Positions 1 to 12,812 of a DNA stretch of 64,000 bases are shown here, piece by piece; within the stretch, counting starts at the first letter, position 1; every line of letters starts with the position of its first letter. The stretch covers positions 1,302,001-1,366,000 of the forward strand of contig CM068588.1 in the NCBI GenBank assembly GCA_035048485.1, read 5' to 3'. Both the position numbers and the translations under genes were made by a program. Below the pieces are notes generated by a model. That model worked only from the letters and a program-made list of their open reading frames with translations, was not told the origin of the DNA and searched no databases. The stretch comes from Pteria penguin (taxonomy: Eukaryota > Mollusca > Bivalvia > Pterioida > Pteriidae).

Positions 1-457
1 AGTCATTTAAGTGTATGTCCCCTTTACCAATTATGAAAACGCTCAGCCAAACTTATCCATCCTTCTCTAAAATAGAATGTCCCAATACTTCCAATGTCAG
101 ACTGAATTAGCATCTTCCATTCAACAAGAATAGGGGAGGATGTATTCAATCAATGTATTTTCCTTTTCAACTTCAAGGATAGAGCGAAAATGTTTTTCTT
201 TGACCGGTTAAAATATGTTGAGGGTGTCCGGATTAAAGAACTTGTGTATGAAATTGAGAAAGTATACAATTAACTGATCGTTAGTTTTATTTAATCAAAT
301 GCAATAAAATTAAGATTTTAGTGCCTTTTCATTTCGGTCTATAGGAAAATGCTTAGGTCTATAGGAACTGAAATTACTGTGGACCGGATGTCTATAGGAC
401 GTAGGAGGTAGTTTCGTACACTTATCTCTGTGAATATGGGAAAAACAATTATCTTAC

Positions 458-519
458 CCTGACAAGGTCCACATCATCTGAATGACAGAATCCAAGAGTA
501 GAAGCCACAAAAAGTAGTC
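458..519 (-). CDS. HAUS7: HAUS7-like coding exon 4
   Basis: 62 nt, phase 1 in and phase 0 out, between a GCCATTTCAG acceptor and a GTAAGAT donor. It encodes L-L-F-V-A-S-T-L-G-F-C-H-S-D-D-V-D-L-V-R, which aligns with the vertebrate segment ending in CAPDDQELL. Confidence 0.72.
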
Positions 520-2488
520 CTGAAATGGCAACATTCTATTTAGAGAATCAACTACACAAAGAATGGTAGTGATTATGAAGTTAAACTCGGCCCGTCATCA
601 TTGATAAATTCTCCATTCATAACTCCATCAGATGTAAGTTATATCACTGAAAAAGGACTTCAAGCACTTAGAAGAACTTATTATAGACTGGTTGGCTGAC
701 TGGTGTTTTACGTTGACCTCCAGAAAGCGACTATCCTATAATACAGAGCTTAAGTTTGATTTTTGCTATTTTCATTTTCACGTTTCCAAATTATGGCCCA
801 CCAAGGGGGTATCCTTGATTGTCTGATCAATTTTTTTCTCTATACAGTATTTCTTTCTTCATTACTTCATCTAATTAATCATATATATGACAATACAATC
901 ATATAAAATCCTTTTAGGACTCTTATTCTGTACTTATGAGGTTATCCACATCCGTCCAATTAAATCATATGGTCAAGAACTTACTTTGTATCATGGAGTC
1001 CTTCCTAGACTCAGCCCCGCTTTGTTGTGGTTCCAATACAGACTGCAGATGAGAGTCAAATCTGTAAGATTATTATTTTGTCTATGTTTAAACAATATTC
1101 ATTCAAAAGTGGAGGCACTAGCCCTGACGCTTCAAATGCTTGATTGATTGTCCATTAATTCTGCAATAGTAAGCCAAAGATTTTTAATTGGAAGATAACA
1201 GTGCTGAATTATTTGTTAAAAGTTCTTCTATTTGTGACAATGATTTCATGATAAACTGAATACCCTACCTCAACTCTGACGAAACAATAAAAGATTATGA
1301 TGACAGTAAAATGCAATAGATGGAAAATTGATAACAAATAAATGTCTCACTAAGAGAAAGACTTTCCTACATGAACCAATTACATCTCTACAGATCACTA
1401 CAATTATAGACTAGAGTAAATATACATTTGTTACCTGGCATGCACTGCAAAGATAGTTAAAGCAGACATGTGAAAGATGGAGGGCCAAAAGACAGCCAAG
1501 TGATTGTTGTTTGGATTAAATATCAACAAATTTTGAGGACACCACAAAAATTGACTACACATACAAACTGCAGTTCTTAAACTAAAACTTATATAAGTTC
1601 ATGTCTTTTTCTGCATGACTTAAACATGTTTATGACTTACTTTACAAACAGCCACTGCAACAGCCTTATTCTCGGTTCACCTGGAGCATAGATGAGTTCT
1701 TGGATCCATCCCTCATCTTCAACACCCTCTGTATATGGACAGCTCAGCCTCTAAAAAACACACTTGTAAAATATATTCTATAACTTTTCATACCAAATTT
1801 TCAGTACCAATTTCTTTTTTAAATAAAAAATCTAAAAAAATTAAATTACATTTTCACTGAATCCTTCATCTTCTCTTTAAATCCTGCCTTTCACAAGCAT
1901 GACAAGTGAAGCACACTCTCTCATTTGAGATTTTGACAGTTTGAGGGATATTCAGCTCTCAATTGCAAGGCCCTCATGCTCTCTTCAATACTTTCATTAT
2001 TTAAAAAGTTGAAATTCAATTTATGACATACTGATTTTTGTTTTCAATAGAGGTCTGATTTGCAACTGTTCATGTCAGAGAAACTCTTTAGATATAGATT
2101 TATCTGTAACCAAAGAAATGTGCTTGTCTGATCAGCAAAATCAAACTCGTAAGAAACTGAGTAGAGACACAATATAAACTATCAAGTAACGGAGGAATAG
2201 GTTATATTTTTGGTTTTATTTTATCTTTTTACATAGAAATATTGACTGTTCTTCTTTTGGAATTATTTGTAAAAGTTAAACGATACTGATTAAGGAAAGT
2301 TTCCGAATTTCCTCTTCACACAATTAAACATCTGAATTTCTGCAAAACTTTCAGTTACTTTGTCGTTAAACATTTCGTGAATTATACATGCGTGAAACAC
2401 TGTAATAAATTTGAAAGATACTTACCTGTAATTTTTCTGTGAATGTTTTCAAAAGTCTCGGATTTGAAACCTCCGCCATTGTTGTCAT
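458..2488 (-). CDS. HAUS7: HAUS7-like augmin subunit, 5' part (4 coding exons, continues off left edge)
   Basis: Four minus-strand exons (2488-2426, 1750-1641, 1061-985, 519-458) join in frame through GT/AG junctions to give 104 residues. The order of motifs matches vertebrate HAUS7: a leucine-rich start, then L-S-C-P-Y-x-E-G, then W-I-Q-E-L-I-Y-A-P-G-E-x-R-I-x-L-L-Q-W, then a linker and L-G-F-C-H-S-D-D. In vertebrates the equivalent segments read NCPFLEG, IQELLCSPSEYRLEILEW and LMLCAPDDQELLKG. HAUS7 is a subunit of the eight-protein augmin complex, which recruits gamma-tubulin to spindle microtubules for branching nucleation. The last exon seen ends at a donor in phase 0, so the coiled-coil C-terminal part lies beyond base 1; I found no further exon in 1-457. 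Identification is by remembered family motifs, not by a search. Confidence 0.78.
985..1061 (-). CDS. HAUS7: HAUS7-like coding exon 3
   Basis: 77 nt, phase 2 in and phase 1 out, between an AATCTTACAG acceptor and a GTAAGT donor. It encodes a polar linker that includes L-E-P-Q-Q-S-G. Conservation is weak here; the exon is supported mainly by its splice sites and exact phase fit. Confidence 0.65.
1641..1750 (-). CDS. HAUS7: HAUS7-like coding exon 2
   Basis: 110 nt, phase 0 in and phase 2 out, between a TTTTTTAG acceptor and a GTAAGTCA donor. It carries the most diagnostic block of the family, residues 22-57: C-P-Y-T-E-G, then W-I-Q-E-L, then R-I-R-L-L-Q-W. Confidence 0.8.
2426..2488 (-). CDS. 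HAUS7: HAUS7-like coding exon 1
   Basis: Encodes residues 1-21 and ends with CAG before GTAAGT. Two in-frame ATGs are present, at 2488 and 2479. An in-frame TAG lies two codons upstream of the first, so translation must begin at one of these. The second has the better context (A at -3, G at +4) and would give a protein three residues shorter. Confidence 0.75.
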
Positions 2489-2961
2489 AACCTACATCAA
2501 TCTCCAAAGCAGAGTTACGGTCCTTGCACTCCCTTGGATCAGTACATCACTTCCGCGTCGGAGCACTTGCGTCAACTTCTGATTTACAAGAATGTCATAG
2601 GGAAATGAATCACATTGATTTATTTTGATATATTTTCTTTTATTGTTAAACCTATTTTGAAAAGCCAACGCTACATGAACGAGGAGCTACTAGCTAGGTC
2701 ATCATGGACTGGTTGCCGTACGGACCACACATCTTATACCAACAGGGTTTCAGTGCGGGGGCACCGTCAATGCTACCTAGTACACTTCACTAGAACTACA
2801 GTTTACCAGCACTCGTTCTTTCCTGACAGCATTTGACTCTATAACAACTGTTGTAGCATGCAGTTCAAGTAAAATCCGCAACTAGTTCCAGAACTCTTTG
2901 ATTTTAATTGTATATATATATTGAGAATTTTAACTGCACCTGCAAAGCGACTTACTTGCAC

Positions 2962-3001
2962 CAGGGACGTATATATCTATATTTAGATATATACGTCCCT
3001 G
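2962..3001. repeat. Perfect 40-bp hairpin flanked by a 7-bp direct repeat
   Basis: Arms 2962-2979 and 2984-3001 are perfect 18-bp reverse complements around a 4-nt loop (TATT). The hairpin is flanked immediately on both sides by CTTGCAC (2955-2961 and 3002-3008), which looks like a target-site duplication of a minimal foldback insertion. Confidence 0.8.
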
Positions 3002-3488
3002 CTTGCACTACGAGCGTAAAGAAGTTCCAAAATATAACGGAAGAACAACAACAACAACAGTTTATATTAAATTCCATCAAATTTGATCCATATGTCGTAA
3101 TCTTGCAGCTTGGCTGCACAGATCAAGCAATTTTGCGGAGAGGGGATCCACTCCAATTAATTTTTTTTTCATGAGGGGATCTAACCATGTTGAAGGATGT
3201 GAATTTACGTATTGTACAACAAAATGATCTAAGAAAAGTCATTTTGCCACATCTCACAGTGTCATTGATTCCCCCTTCTTTCCTGCATGTGAGTCCACAC
3301 ACTAGAGTTATATAAACTTTTACCATTATTTGATTATACGAATTCTGTTTGTTCTATTCATAACTTTGGAATACATCGTCTTTGTTTTTATCTTTTTTAT
3401 GACGCTGCGCACGTGTTCCGAGTACTCTAATAAGTCGGTGAATAGCAAAGGTACATATATGAATGTGGGTAGATGGCTGGAAAGATAT

Positions 3489-3520
<32 letters not shown>
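3489..3520. repeat. (GATA)n microsatellite
   Basis: About eight AGAT units, followed by related GTAG/GATA and AGACAGAC remnants up to about 3552. Confidence 0.9.
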
Positions 3521-3989
3521 GTAGGTAGGATAGATAGATTAGACAGACAGACACACGGTGGACAAAGCTCCACTGAAGAACTTGCACTACGAAATGACGG
3601 TAACTTCACGACGACAGATTCCATTCCAAGCACATAAACTAGTGTTTATAATAGGACTGGAATCCAGTCAACATCGTCTCAGACGAGAATCTAGGAGCAG
3701 AATAACGTCGTAAGCAGAGAATCTCGATTTGGACACGTGTTTGGTTTTCTCGAGCAATGCAATTGATCATTGCGGTTCTGATTCTTGATCAAAGGATTCA
3801 GAAAAGGGGCGTGGTCTCTTTTCTTATATACATACAAGTCTATGTATTCTTTTATGTACGTCTGCTCTCCCATTTCTGTAATGAGTTTGAAACTTTAATG
3901 AGATAATCTACCTATAATACCAGATGAAGATATTTTAAATGGCGCCATGTAATCCATATGACAGTCATGACAAGCCGACTTGAAAATCT

Positions 3990-3992
3990 TTT

Positions 3993-4035
<43 letters not shown>
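3990..4035. repeat. (CTTT)n microsatellite
   Basis: An almost pure run of about eleven TTTC units. Confidence 0.9.
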
Positions 4036-4387
4036 AACTTGACACGAAAAATCTTTTCATAATAACCCACAGCTGTCAGATAAAATTGTAATCCATATGT
4101 AATTCATAATGGTGAAGATGGTGACCCATCTCAGGTATAAAAATTAATTGTAGATGTATGTGTGTGTGGAAACTTATTGAGATAATTTTTTATCTGCAAA
4201 TTACCGCGACCCTAAGGCTATTCATTTCTTCTGTCGTCTACACCAGCAGACCTCCAAACTAGACAAAGTAACTGTAAGATGACAGACAAACCTAGCTCAG
4301 TCGTCCAAAAATCATAAAACCAAAGGGCATATATAATTAACAAAGAGAAAAACAAATAGAAACAAACCAAAGAAGTCAAATGAACCC

Positions 4388-6617
4388 CCAAAAGGGAGAG
4401 GGGTCACGTTCCCAGAGAAAGAAAGCATTTCCTACTTGCTGCATCACCACATAATGGAATGAGAACAGGTGCCCTGGGAAAGAAAGCATCTTCATTCTGC
4501 ATCACCACATAATGGAATGAGGTCAGGTGCCGGGGAGAGATAGCATCTCCTGCTTGCTGCATCACCACATAATGGATTGAAGTCAGGTGCCCGGGGAGAG
4601 AAAGTATCTCCTGTTTGCTGCATCACCACAAAATGGATTCAGGTCAGGTGCCTGGGGAGAGAAAGCATCTTCTGCTTCCTGCATCACCATATACTGGAGT
4701 GAGGTCAGTTGCCTGGGGGAAATAGCATCTCCTGCTTGCATCATCACCACATAGTGGAGTGAGGTCAGGTGCCCGGGGAGAGAAAGTATCTCCTGCTTGC
4801 TGCATCACCACATAATGGAATGAGAAAGCATCTCCTGCTTCCTGCATCACTATATACTGGAGTGAGGTCAGTTGCCTGGGGGAAATAGCATCTCCTGCTT
4901 GCATCATCACCACATAGTGGAGTGAGGTCAGGTGCACGGGGAGAGAAAGCATCTCCTGCTTGTTGCATCACCACATAATGGAATGAGGTCAGGTGCCCGG
5001 GGAGAGAAAGTATTTCCTCCTTGCTGCATCACCACATAATGGAATGAGGTCAGGTGCCCGGGGAGAGAAAGCATCTCCTGCTTGCTGCGTCACCACATAA
5101 TGGAATGAGGTCAGGTGCCCGGGCAGAGAAAGTATCTCCTGCTTGCTGCATCACCACATAATGGATTGAGGTCAGGTGCCCGGGGAGAGAAAGTATCTCC
5201 TGTTTGCTGCATTGCCACGTAGTGGATTGAGGTCATGTACCCGGGGAGAGATAGCTTCTCCTGCTTGCTGAATCGCCACTTAATTGAGTGAGGTCAGGTG
5301 CCCGGGGAGAGAAAGTATCTCCTGTTTGCTGCATCTCCATATAATGGATTGAGGTCAGGTGCCCGGGGAGACAAAGCATCTCCTGCTTGCTGCATCTCCA
5401 TATAATGGATTGAGGTCAGGTGCCCGGGGAGAGAAAGTATCTCCTGCTTGCTGCTTCACCACATAAGGGATTGAGGTCAGGTGCCCGGAGAGAGAAAGTA
5501 TCTCCCGCTTGCTGCATCACCACATAATGGATTGAGGTCAGGTGCCCGGGGAGAGATAGCATCTCCTGCTTGCTGCACCACCACATAATGGAGTGAGGTC
5601 AGGTGTCCGGAGAGAGAAAGTATCTCCTGTTTGCTGCATCACCACATAGTGGAGTGAGGTCAGGTGCCCAGGGAGAGAAAGTATCTCCTGCTTGCTGCAT
5701 CTCCACATAATGGAGTAAGGTCAGGTGCCCGGGGAGAGATAGCATCTCCTGCTTGCTGCACCACCACATAATGGAGTGAGGTCAGGTGCCCGGAGAGAGA
5801 AAGTATCTCCTGTTTGCTGCATCACCACATAGTGGAGTGAGGTCAGGTGCCCAGGGAGAGAAAGTATCTCCTGCTTGCTGCATCTCCACATAATGGAGTG
5901 AGGTCAGGTGCCCGGGCAGAGATAGCATCTCCTGCTTGCTGCACCACCACATAATGGAGTGAGGTCAGGTGCCCGGGGAGAGAAAGTATCTCCTGTTTGC
6001 TGCATCACCACATAGTGGAGTGAGGTCAGGTGCCCAGGGAGAGAAAGTATCTCCTGCTTGCTGCATCTCCACATAATGGAGTGAGGTCAGGTGCCCGGGC
6101 AGAGAAAGTATCTCCTGCTTGCTGCATCACCACATAATGGATTGAGGTCAGGTGCCCGGGGAGAGAAAGTATCTCCTGTTTGCTGCATCACCACATAGTG
6201 GAGTGAGGTCAGGTGCCCGGGGGAGATACCATCTCCTGCTTGCTGCATCACCACATAATGGAGTGAGGTCAGGTGCCCGGAGAGAAAAAGCATCTCCTGC
6301 TTGCTGCATCGCCACATAATGGAGTGAGGTCAGGTGCCCGGGGAGACAAAGCATCTCCTGCTTGCTGCATCACCACATAGTGGAGTGAGGTCAGGTGCCC
6401 AGGGAGATAGCATCTCCTGTTTGCTGCATCACCACATAATGGATTGAGGTTAGGTGCCCGGAGAGAGAAAGCATCTCCTGCTGGCTGCATTACCACATGA
6501 TGGAGTGAGGTCAGGTGCACGGAGAGAGAAAACATCTCCTGCTTGCTGCATCGCCACATAATGGAGTGAGGTCAGGTGCCCGGGGAGAGAAAGCATCTCC
6601 TGCTTGCTGCATCACCT
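4388..6617. repeat. Minisatellite array, 61-bp unit, about 36 copies
   Basis: Each unit contains CATCACCACATAATGGA, GAGGTCAGGTGCCCGG and GGAGAGAAAG. A few units are shortened, for example near 4810-4840. A higher-order alternation is visible from about 5500 to 6150, where variants recur in groups of three or four. Because 61 is not a multiple of 3, open frames in the array drift between frames and are not credible proteins. Confidence 0.95.
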
Positions 6618-7457
6618 GTTCTGTGCTGGTTGACAAACAACTGATATCGAGTCCTGGCTGCATATCAGTTTCAAAGAGAACTAGAATACATGTACAATTT
6701 ATATCTTTCATTCATACATTTCCGAACACATTCACCACCAAAATACTTAACATGTTTATAAATACGTGAAGGCAAATATTCATATTGATTCGCCTTTCTG
6801 TTACTTGAAGTCTAATTAACTCCGACTTGTATTCCATTCCGCTACGATACATTCCAATTTGCGTTTGTGTACCGAAGAGTAGCGAAATATAATTTAAGTC
6901 TTGGTTTTATAAATTAGATTGATCCATATGCAACCATTCACTGGAACCAATCACCAACAGAAAATGTCTCCTCACCCATAAAATATTCAAATAACATGCA
7001 AACACGTCTGTCCTTGTCTTTCTTTTCGCAGATGATAAACTTATACTCGTATTATAAATAGCTTTTATTTTGTGACTTTTATTTGCGTAAATAACTTTAT
7101 TCTACGATGCGTCATTTTTATACGGTGGCTATAGGTAAACTTGTGAAAAAAGTTATAATCTCGTTTCCACAGAATACTAAACCACAAACAAACATACATG
7201 TATAGCATATATTCTAAATATTGGACAATCTCTCTCTCTCTCTCTCTCAGACAATAGATATAGATATTATGTCTGTCAACTTTGCTATTGAAGAGGAGTA
7301 ATAATTCTTTCGAACGTTTAAAAGTAAACGACACTAGAAAGTGGCGGGTGGGGTTAACTTCCTACATAACGTTTATACAAACGTAGGGCTGGAATGGAAC
7401 ATACTTTTAAAACAATCCAATATGTGAACAGATTTCACATGAAATGTACATACATGT
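6618..7457. other. No gene seen; short (CT)n at 7223-7249
   Basis: AT-rich unique-looking sequence with a CT microsatellite. Open frames are short and low-complexity. Confidence 0.55.
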
Positions 7458-8243
7458 ATGTATAATAATCTGTGGGAACTAGATGATAATTTATTTTTCT
7501 TCTTTCTCCTAAAACGTTTCGACCACATTGACAAATTTAATAATACTTGCAGATATCTGGATGACATTTTGGTTATCGACAACCCTGAATTCGAACAATT
7601 TATATCAGAAATATATCCACCAGAGCTCAAATTGAATAAAGCTAATACTTGAGATAAATCCACACCTTTCTTAGATTTGAACATCAAAATTATCAACCAC
7701 CTAATATATACTAATATTTATGATAAACGTGAGGATTTTGGATTTCCTATTGTAAATTTTCCTTACTTGGATAGCGATGTCCCTCGACTCCCATCATATG
7801 GTATCTATATATCTCAATTAGTTCGATTTGTCAGAGGCTGCACAGATTTTTTGGACTTTCATAAACGAAATTTACAAATTACTACTAAACTTTTAACTCA
7901 GGGTTACAGATATCACAAGCTAAGAAAAACATTCGGCAAATTCTTCAGATCTTATTCAGAACTTCTATCTAAATCTGGAAATATTTCTTTTCAACACTAT
8001 ATATCCAACGGAATTTCCCATCTTAATTTTTACGGTGATCTCGTATATAAACTAAGGAAAGTAAAAGACTCCGATATCGTTATTTTATCATGTAATAAAA
8101 TAGTCAAACGTCTTCTAAATAGACCATATGACATTGAGATCATCAAAAAGACTATAGGTCTTGTATTTGGCCCCTCTACAGCCTTATGCAGACTTTTACT
8201 TGAACGTTGCACGCTGACTAACAGGGCGGTGGGGACTATATGA
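7458..8243 (+). pseudogene. Decayed retroelement reverse transcriptase fragment
   Basis: One reading frame encodes the C-terminal half of a reverse transcriptase. It has the catalytic Y-L-D-D box followed by I-L-V-I-D-N-P-E-F, then P-F-L-D-L-N-I, then Y-D-K-R-E-D-F-G-F-P-I-V-N-F, then Y-G-I-Y-I-S-Q-L-V-R-F, then Q-G-Y-R-Y-H-K-L. This block order resembles Penelope-like and related non-LTR RTs abundant in mollusc genomes; the exact family is not fixed. The frame is broken by a TGA at 7650-7652 and continues in the same frame afterwards. The N-terminal fingers/palm region and any endonuclease are missing, so the copy is 5'-truncated and dead. Its probable non-coding 3' tail follows to about 8610. 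Confidence 0.8.
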
Positions 8244-8610
8244 CGGGCCTTGTGCAAACCTCTTTCAGAGGAGACATGGTCCTGAACCTCGTCCCCTCTG
8301 ACTGTTAGTCGGGACTCCTACAGATCTAGGGTCTTAGCTAGCTTTCAGACTGGCAGAGCACGGTTTATCATGTTGATATCGCATATATTTTTATATCATT
8401 ATGTGTTTTACAATACCTTACGTGTTTATATTTTTATGACCTCTCAATATTCAATACCTGTTGACCCTTGTTTTTTACATGAAGGATTATTTATAAATTT
8501 TTAAATGTACGTCCTTTGATTGTTCTGCTGTTACGGTGAGTGGGAAGGTGGGCCCGTCAACCGGTTAACCACACCATTTGTCGGTATCGTAATTGCACTT
8601 ACAATCAAAT
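8244..8610 (+). mobile_element. Probable 3' untranslated tail of the RT element
   Basis: Directly follows the RT frame without an obvious break. It contains GC-richer segments (for example around 8270-8345 and 8535-8575) unlike the AT-rich surroundings. The end point is estimated. Confidence 0.4.
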
Positions 8611-10920
8611 ATTTTTGTAATGTGTTATATGTGCTAGTATATTTTTTTATATTCATGTATTGTATAGCTACATGGTGACTTCTGCCAAATAACTGAGCCA
8701 GTAACTCCTCTTTTTTCTTTTCTTTTTTTTTTTTTTTTTTTTTTTTTTTTCATTATTTTTTTTTTCACATACTCGCTTACAGTCACCGTATATTTGCATA
8801 AAACAGTCCGTCTATTTTGAATAAAAGATGAATATTGTTTGTATCTTACTGTAACTAATGTAAAATTAACTACAGTTATCATCAATATTTCAGCAAGTAA
8901 TCCCCATTATAGTTTTGCTTCATTTGCCTTGCTATGCAATTTACAAACGAACATGATAAACAAATATACTTGAAGATTGAGAGAGTGTGTATGCCTAACG
9001 AGGTTCAAAGGGACACAATGCTCGACTCTTTTACGTAGCTTAATTTACAGGGGCAGGATTCGATTCCACCACCCTATTTTATTTTATTTTATCATTATAA
9101 TTATCATACTCATTATGTTTTTATTTGGTTATTTTTTTTTTTTTTTTTTGGTTTAATTATAATTATTATTTATCTTATTTTTCATTTACTTTATTTAATT
9201 TTTATTTTCATTTTTATTTTAATCATTAACTTTATCGCAGATCGTTAAAATACTGTCGCATAAAAGATACCATAGACTTTGCGCCCTCTACTTTTTCACT
9301 ACTAGAGTGGGATTTTTTAAAACGTAAAACAATTTTGTCAATAAATTTGACACTTTCGCTATTCAAAAACAAAAACCTGTTATTTTATTCAACTAAAGCC
9401 GCATGTATGCAATTCATATCAAGATTACTTTTAGAGTTATATCTAAATTATTAAGAAGGTTTTAATGCAGTAATCCACAACTATATTTTACAATATTTAA
9501 CCATTTTCTTACATTGTTTGGGGGGGGGTGTTAAATGCGTACTTTTTGGCAATTTTTAAGGATTCTATGATAAAACCTAATAGATATGTAATTACTCTGT
9601 GAAAAGTAAGACACAGAGCCACTTGCGCCCTTCCACTTTAAAAGTGCAGGAGGGTGGTCTTGCATCTCCCCCCATCTCCATTCTTCATGACCCTGTTTGG
9701 TATGACGTTAGATATCATCATAGAACATGCATCATGACATAGTTCTGCGCATGCGTCGCACTGCTGCCGTCAAATATTATCATTCACTTCTTGATATACT
9801 TCAACGGTTCTGATTAATTATTGATGTTGTACTCGTAAACTAGCGAAGAAATTGCTCCATCAATATCCACCCTTTTGTGGTATGTACAAAAGCGGATACA
9901 AAGCTTACGGCTATGTCTTTTAATCAGACGAATAATAGAAACTAGATTCTGAAATATCCACCATTTGGGCGTTCATACTAAACAGCCTTCAAAAAGACAG
10001 TATGCTGATTCGTATATGATCAAACAGTACAAAATTTATTTATTCAGTGCGTGAAGATTTATATTCTACGCAAGAGATCCCGTTTATTTTTGACGGAGCA
10101 TTGAATTTTCGATATATTCAGATTGGTTTTACCGCATTTGATGAAACTATTTGAAAGACCTAAATTAATGCTTCTTTGTAGTATACTAATTCGCCATAGG
10201 AATTGTTCTTAATTTGTAAACGCACATTTTGAAATCAAATGTACATAAGTAAATGACGTCCAGGATAGTCTGCTTGCATGATACATTTTCGAATTCTGCT
10301 TTGCAAATACAAGAACTCCAAGAATTCAGCGTGATTCTTCATCCAATATGGCCACCAAGAATTCCGATTAACAGACCTGTTATATAGAATTTTGAACGAA
10401 GACCTGGTTTTGCTGTCATTGAATATATTTCTGGTGCGCCTTTTTTGTATACCACAACATCAATATGGATTTAGGCTGTCTGTCTAGCTTTCCACATTAT
10501 AATAGAATTTAAGATATAAAATTGTGAAATACGAATTCTCAATTTCACAACATACAAGCAAGTATTTAATCAAAACCTATCTCAAATACATGATTTAGCT
10601 ACAGCATGACCATGTGATATATGGTAGGAACATTATTGCATGAATCAGCCAATCAACAGACTTTGTCTGTCTGTATGTCTTTTGTATATTAACAAACCGA
10701 CAGCAGACGAACCGACAGCAGAGTTCCGACACAGGACTTCAGATTAACAATCCCATGCAATGCCAAGACCAACCTGTGTCTTACTTGGTTTCGTGAATTT
10801 ATTTATACATGTATATTTTTTCTATGTGTGTGTGTAGTTTTTTTTTTTTTTTTTTTTTTTTTGTCTGTCTGTGGGAGGTTTTTTTTTATTTGTTTGTTTT
10901 TGTTTTTGTTTTTTTTTTTA
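8611..10920. other. No gene seen; T-rich low-complexity tracts
   Basis: Contains poly-T tracts at about 8708-8765, 9133-9150 and 10838-10920, and an AT-rich stretch at 9070-9235. I could not support any exon on either strand. Confidence 0.55.
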
Positions 10921-10937
10921 ATTGGGGGGGGGCTATT

Positions 10938-11112
10938 TCTTATACCCCCAGGTCGATAGATCGAGGGCATATCGTTATTGACCTGTTTGTCTGTCGGTTT
11001 GTCCGTCTGTTTTCAACTTTAACCTTCGCCATAACTTTGAAACGTGAGAGATAGAAACTTCATATTTCGCATGCATACTCTACTAATTAAGCCCTTTCAA
11101 ACTGTCAAGGTC
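10938..11112 (+). mobile_element. Truncated dispersed element related to the one at 56721-56942
   Basis: Begins TAT-AC-CCCC-AGGTCGATAGATCGAGGGCATA and continues with GTCTGTCGGTTTGTCCGTCTG and a segment like CATATTTCGCATGCATACTCTA. The same order occurs at 56721-56942. The right end cannot be found here. Confidence 0.55.
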
Positions 11113-12364
11113 TCTTTCTTAATAATTCTTTTTTCTGTTTCAACAAATCAAAATTCCATTCATTGGTCTCTGGGATAGCTTCACACTACAATGTCATCGC
11201 TGTAAACCATATATGTTGTTTTAGTTGAAAACTAGAATGTAAATGATGACAGTACATACTGACTCATCCATGACAATATTTAACAGTGGAATATTTATGT
11301 GAATATTGTGTTGATAGGTATGTTTGGAGACCAGTCCTCACTAGGTTTGATACTCTGACGTCAACACATGAAGTTTTATTATGTTTGCACGTTTACCTGG
11401 TATTTTATTATGTTTATCCGATTAATCAAAAATACAACAATGCCTTCTCCTTAGTATAAGAATTTTACAATGTCGGCGAGGAGTTTAAATCATATGTCTT
11501 ACTTACCTATTCATTTTATATACACATCGTGGGTTTTAAAGTTCAATAATGGGCTTTTAAAACCCATGGCATGCGATAAATTAGTGAGCAGTAAACATGC
11601 ACGCCGACAAGCAAAAACGCGCTAGATGGAAACGGGAAGAGGTCTTTGTATCCCCAATGTAGGAGATATGGCGCATAAATATAGAAGCTAAGCAGTAGGG
11701 GAAAAGGAAAAGGTGGGGGTTGTATATGGTCGTGCACGTGAGACTTAATGTATACATGGAGAAGGCAGATATTTGGAAGGGATAGATCTGTGTACATATA
11801 TGTTCTTTCTATATGCTGTATGGCATATGAATCACTTGAATTGAAGGGTGTAGGTGAAATACGAAGAAAATAAATGCAGAAAGAGCGGGTATGGCGGTCA
11901 TTAGAGGAAAGAGGGAGGCAGGGATAAAAGACTACATGATACAATAAATCAGACTAGAGGAAGGGAATACAACTTATACTCAGTCCATCGTTGTGTGTAT
12001 ACAGTGAGGGTAGCAAGGATTGGGGAGGCATACATTTAGTAATACACTATCATATATTTTAATCAGAGTTTTATATTGTTTTTTCTGTTATCATACTGAT
12101 CAGCCACCTGAGGAGTATGTTAATGTTGACATTTCCTAAGATACCTCTGGCGCATGGTTATTGCCGTGTAAGGCCTGCTCTTAGATTACGGGGTGAACTT
12201 ATCGACACCCCACGAGACACTTCACACAATGACGCTCTTATATAAGATGCCATATCTCTCGTATCTTGTGGAGCATTTATCGTGATCCGAGTCCTTCAAA
12301 ACCGGAAAACCCTGGAGATACACTTGCATAAAGCATAAAGCATCGTAGGAAATAGAGGAATCAA
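11113..12364. other. No gene seen
   Basis: Unique-looking sequence. The minus-strand open frame at 11543-11944 has no recognisable domain or splice context. Confidence 0.5.
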
Positions 12365-12800
12365 CAATCTAAATCCTACCAGAGGCGGAACCAGAAGTCA
12401 TAAAGCTCACAATGCAGAGGTAGAATTCGAATACAATACTTGCAACCAGAAGATGAAGCGAAAACACCTGAAGTTCAGGACCGGTGACGGAACAAATAGA
12501 CGATAGTTCAACAATCTGAGTCGGATTTAGAAAATAAAACGACCACAACCAAGAGACTGCGGAACCAAAAGACATAAATCCCACAAACGGAGGTTGAATC
12601 AGAAGATGTTATTCCTCGGGCAGATCTAGAGGAGGAATCAGATGACCTAAACCAAAACCATAGACTGGACCAGAAAACATAAGACGGTGACCTACAACGA
12701 AAGGCTAAGCTAGAAGACATAAAGCCTACTAAACGAGAAGCGGAATCAGGAGATCTCCATTCCAAACCATAGGTGAAGCAAGAAGATATAAATGTCATAG
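12365..12800. repeat. Degenerate short tandem repeat
   Basis: Recurrent AGAAGACATAAA, CGGAAYCAGAAG and AAACCATAG motifs suggest an old array with units of variable length (roughly 35-70 bp). Confidence 0.5.
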
Positions 12801-12812
12801 TTAATAAGAGGC

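Larger units (their letters stand above)
2489..4380. other. Upstream region of HAUS7-like gene; no gene seen
   Basis: Holds the presumed HAUS7 promoter at its left end, a perfect hairpin with flanking direct repeats (2955-3008), a GATA microsatellite and a CTTT microsatellite. The short open frames lack splice or composition support. Confidence 0.6.

Noticed and set aside
4644..6711. Series of minus-strand frames with repeated D-L-T-P-L-C-G-D motifs
   Set aside because: Produced by the 61-bp array, which changes frame each unit; no single protein results.
11543..11944. 133-codon minus-strand frame
   Set aside because: No domain, low-complexity composition and no splice or conservation support.
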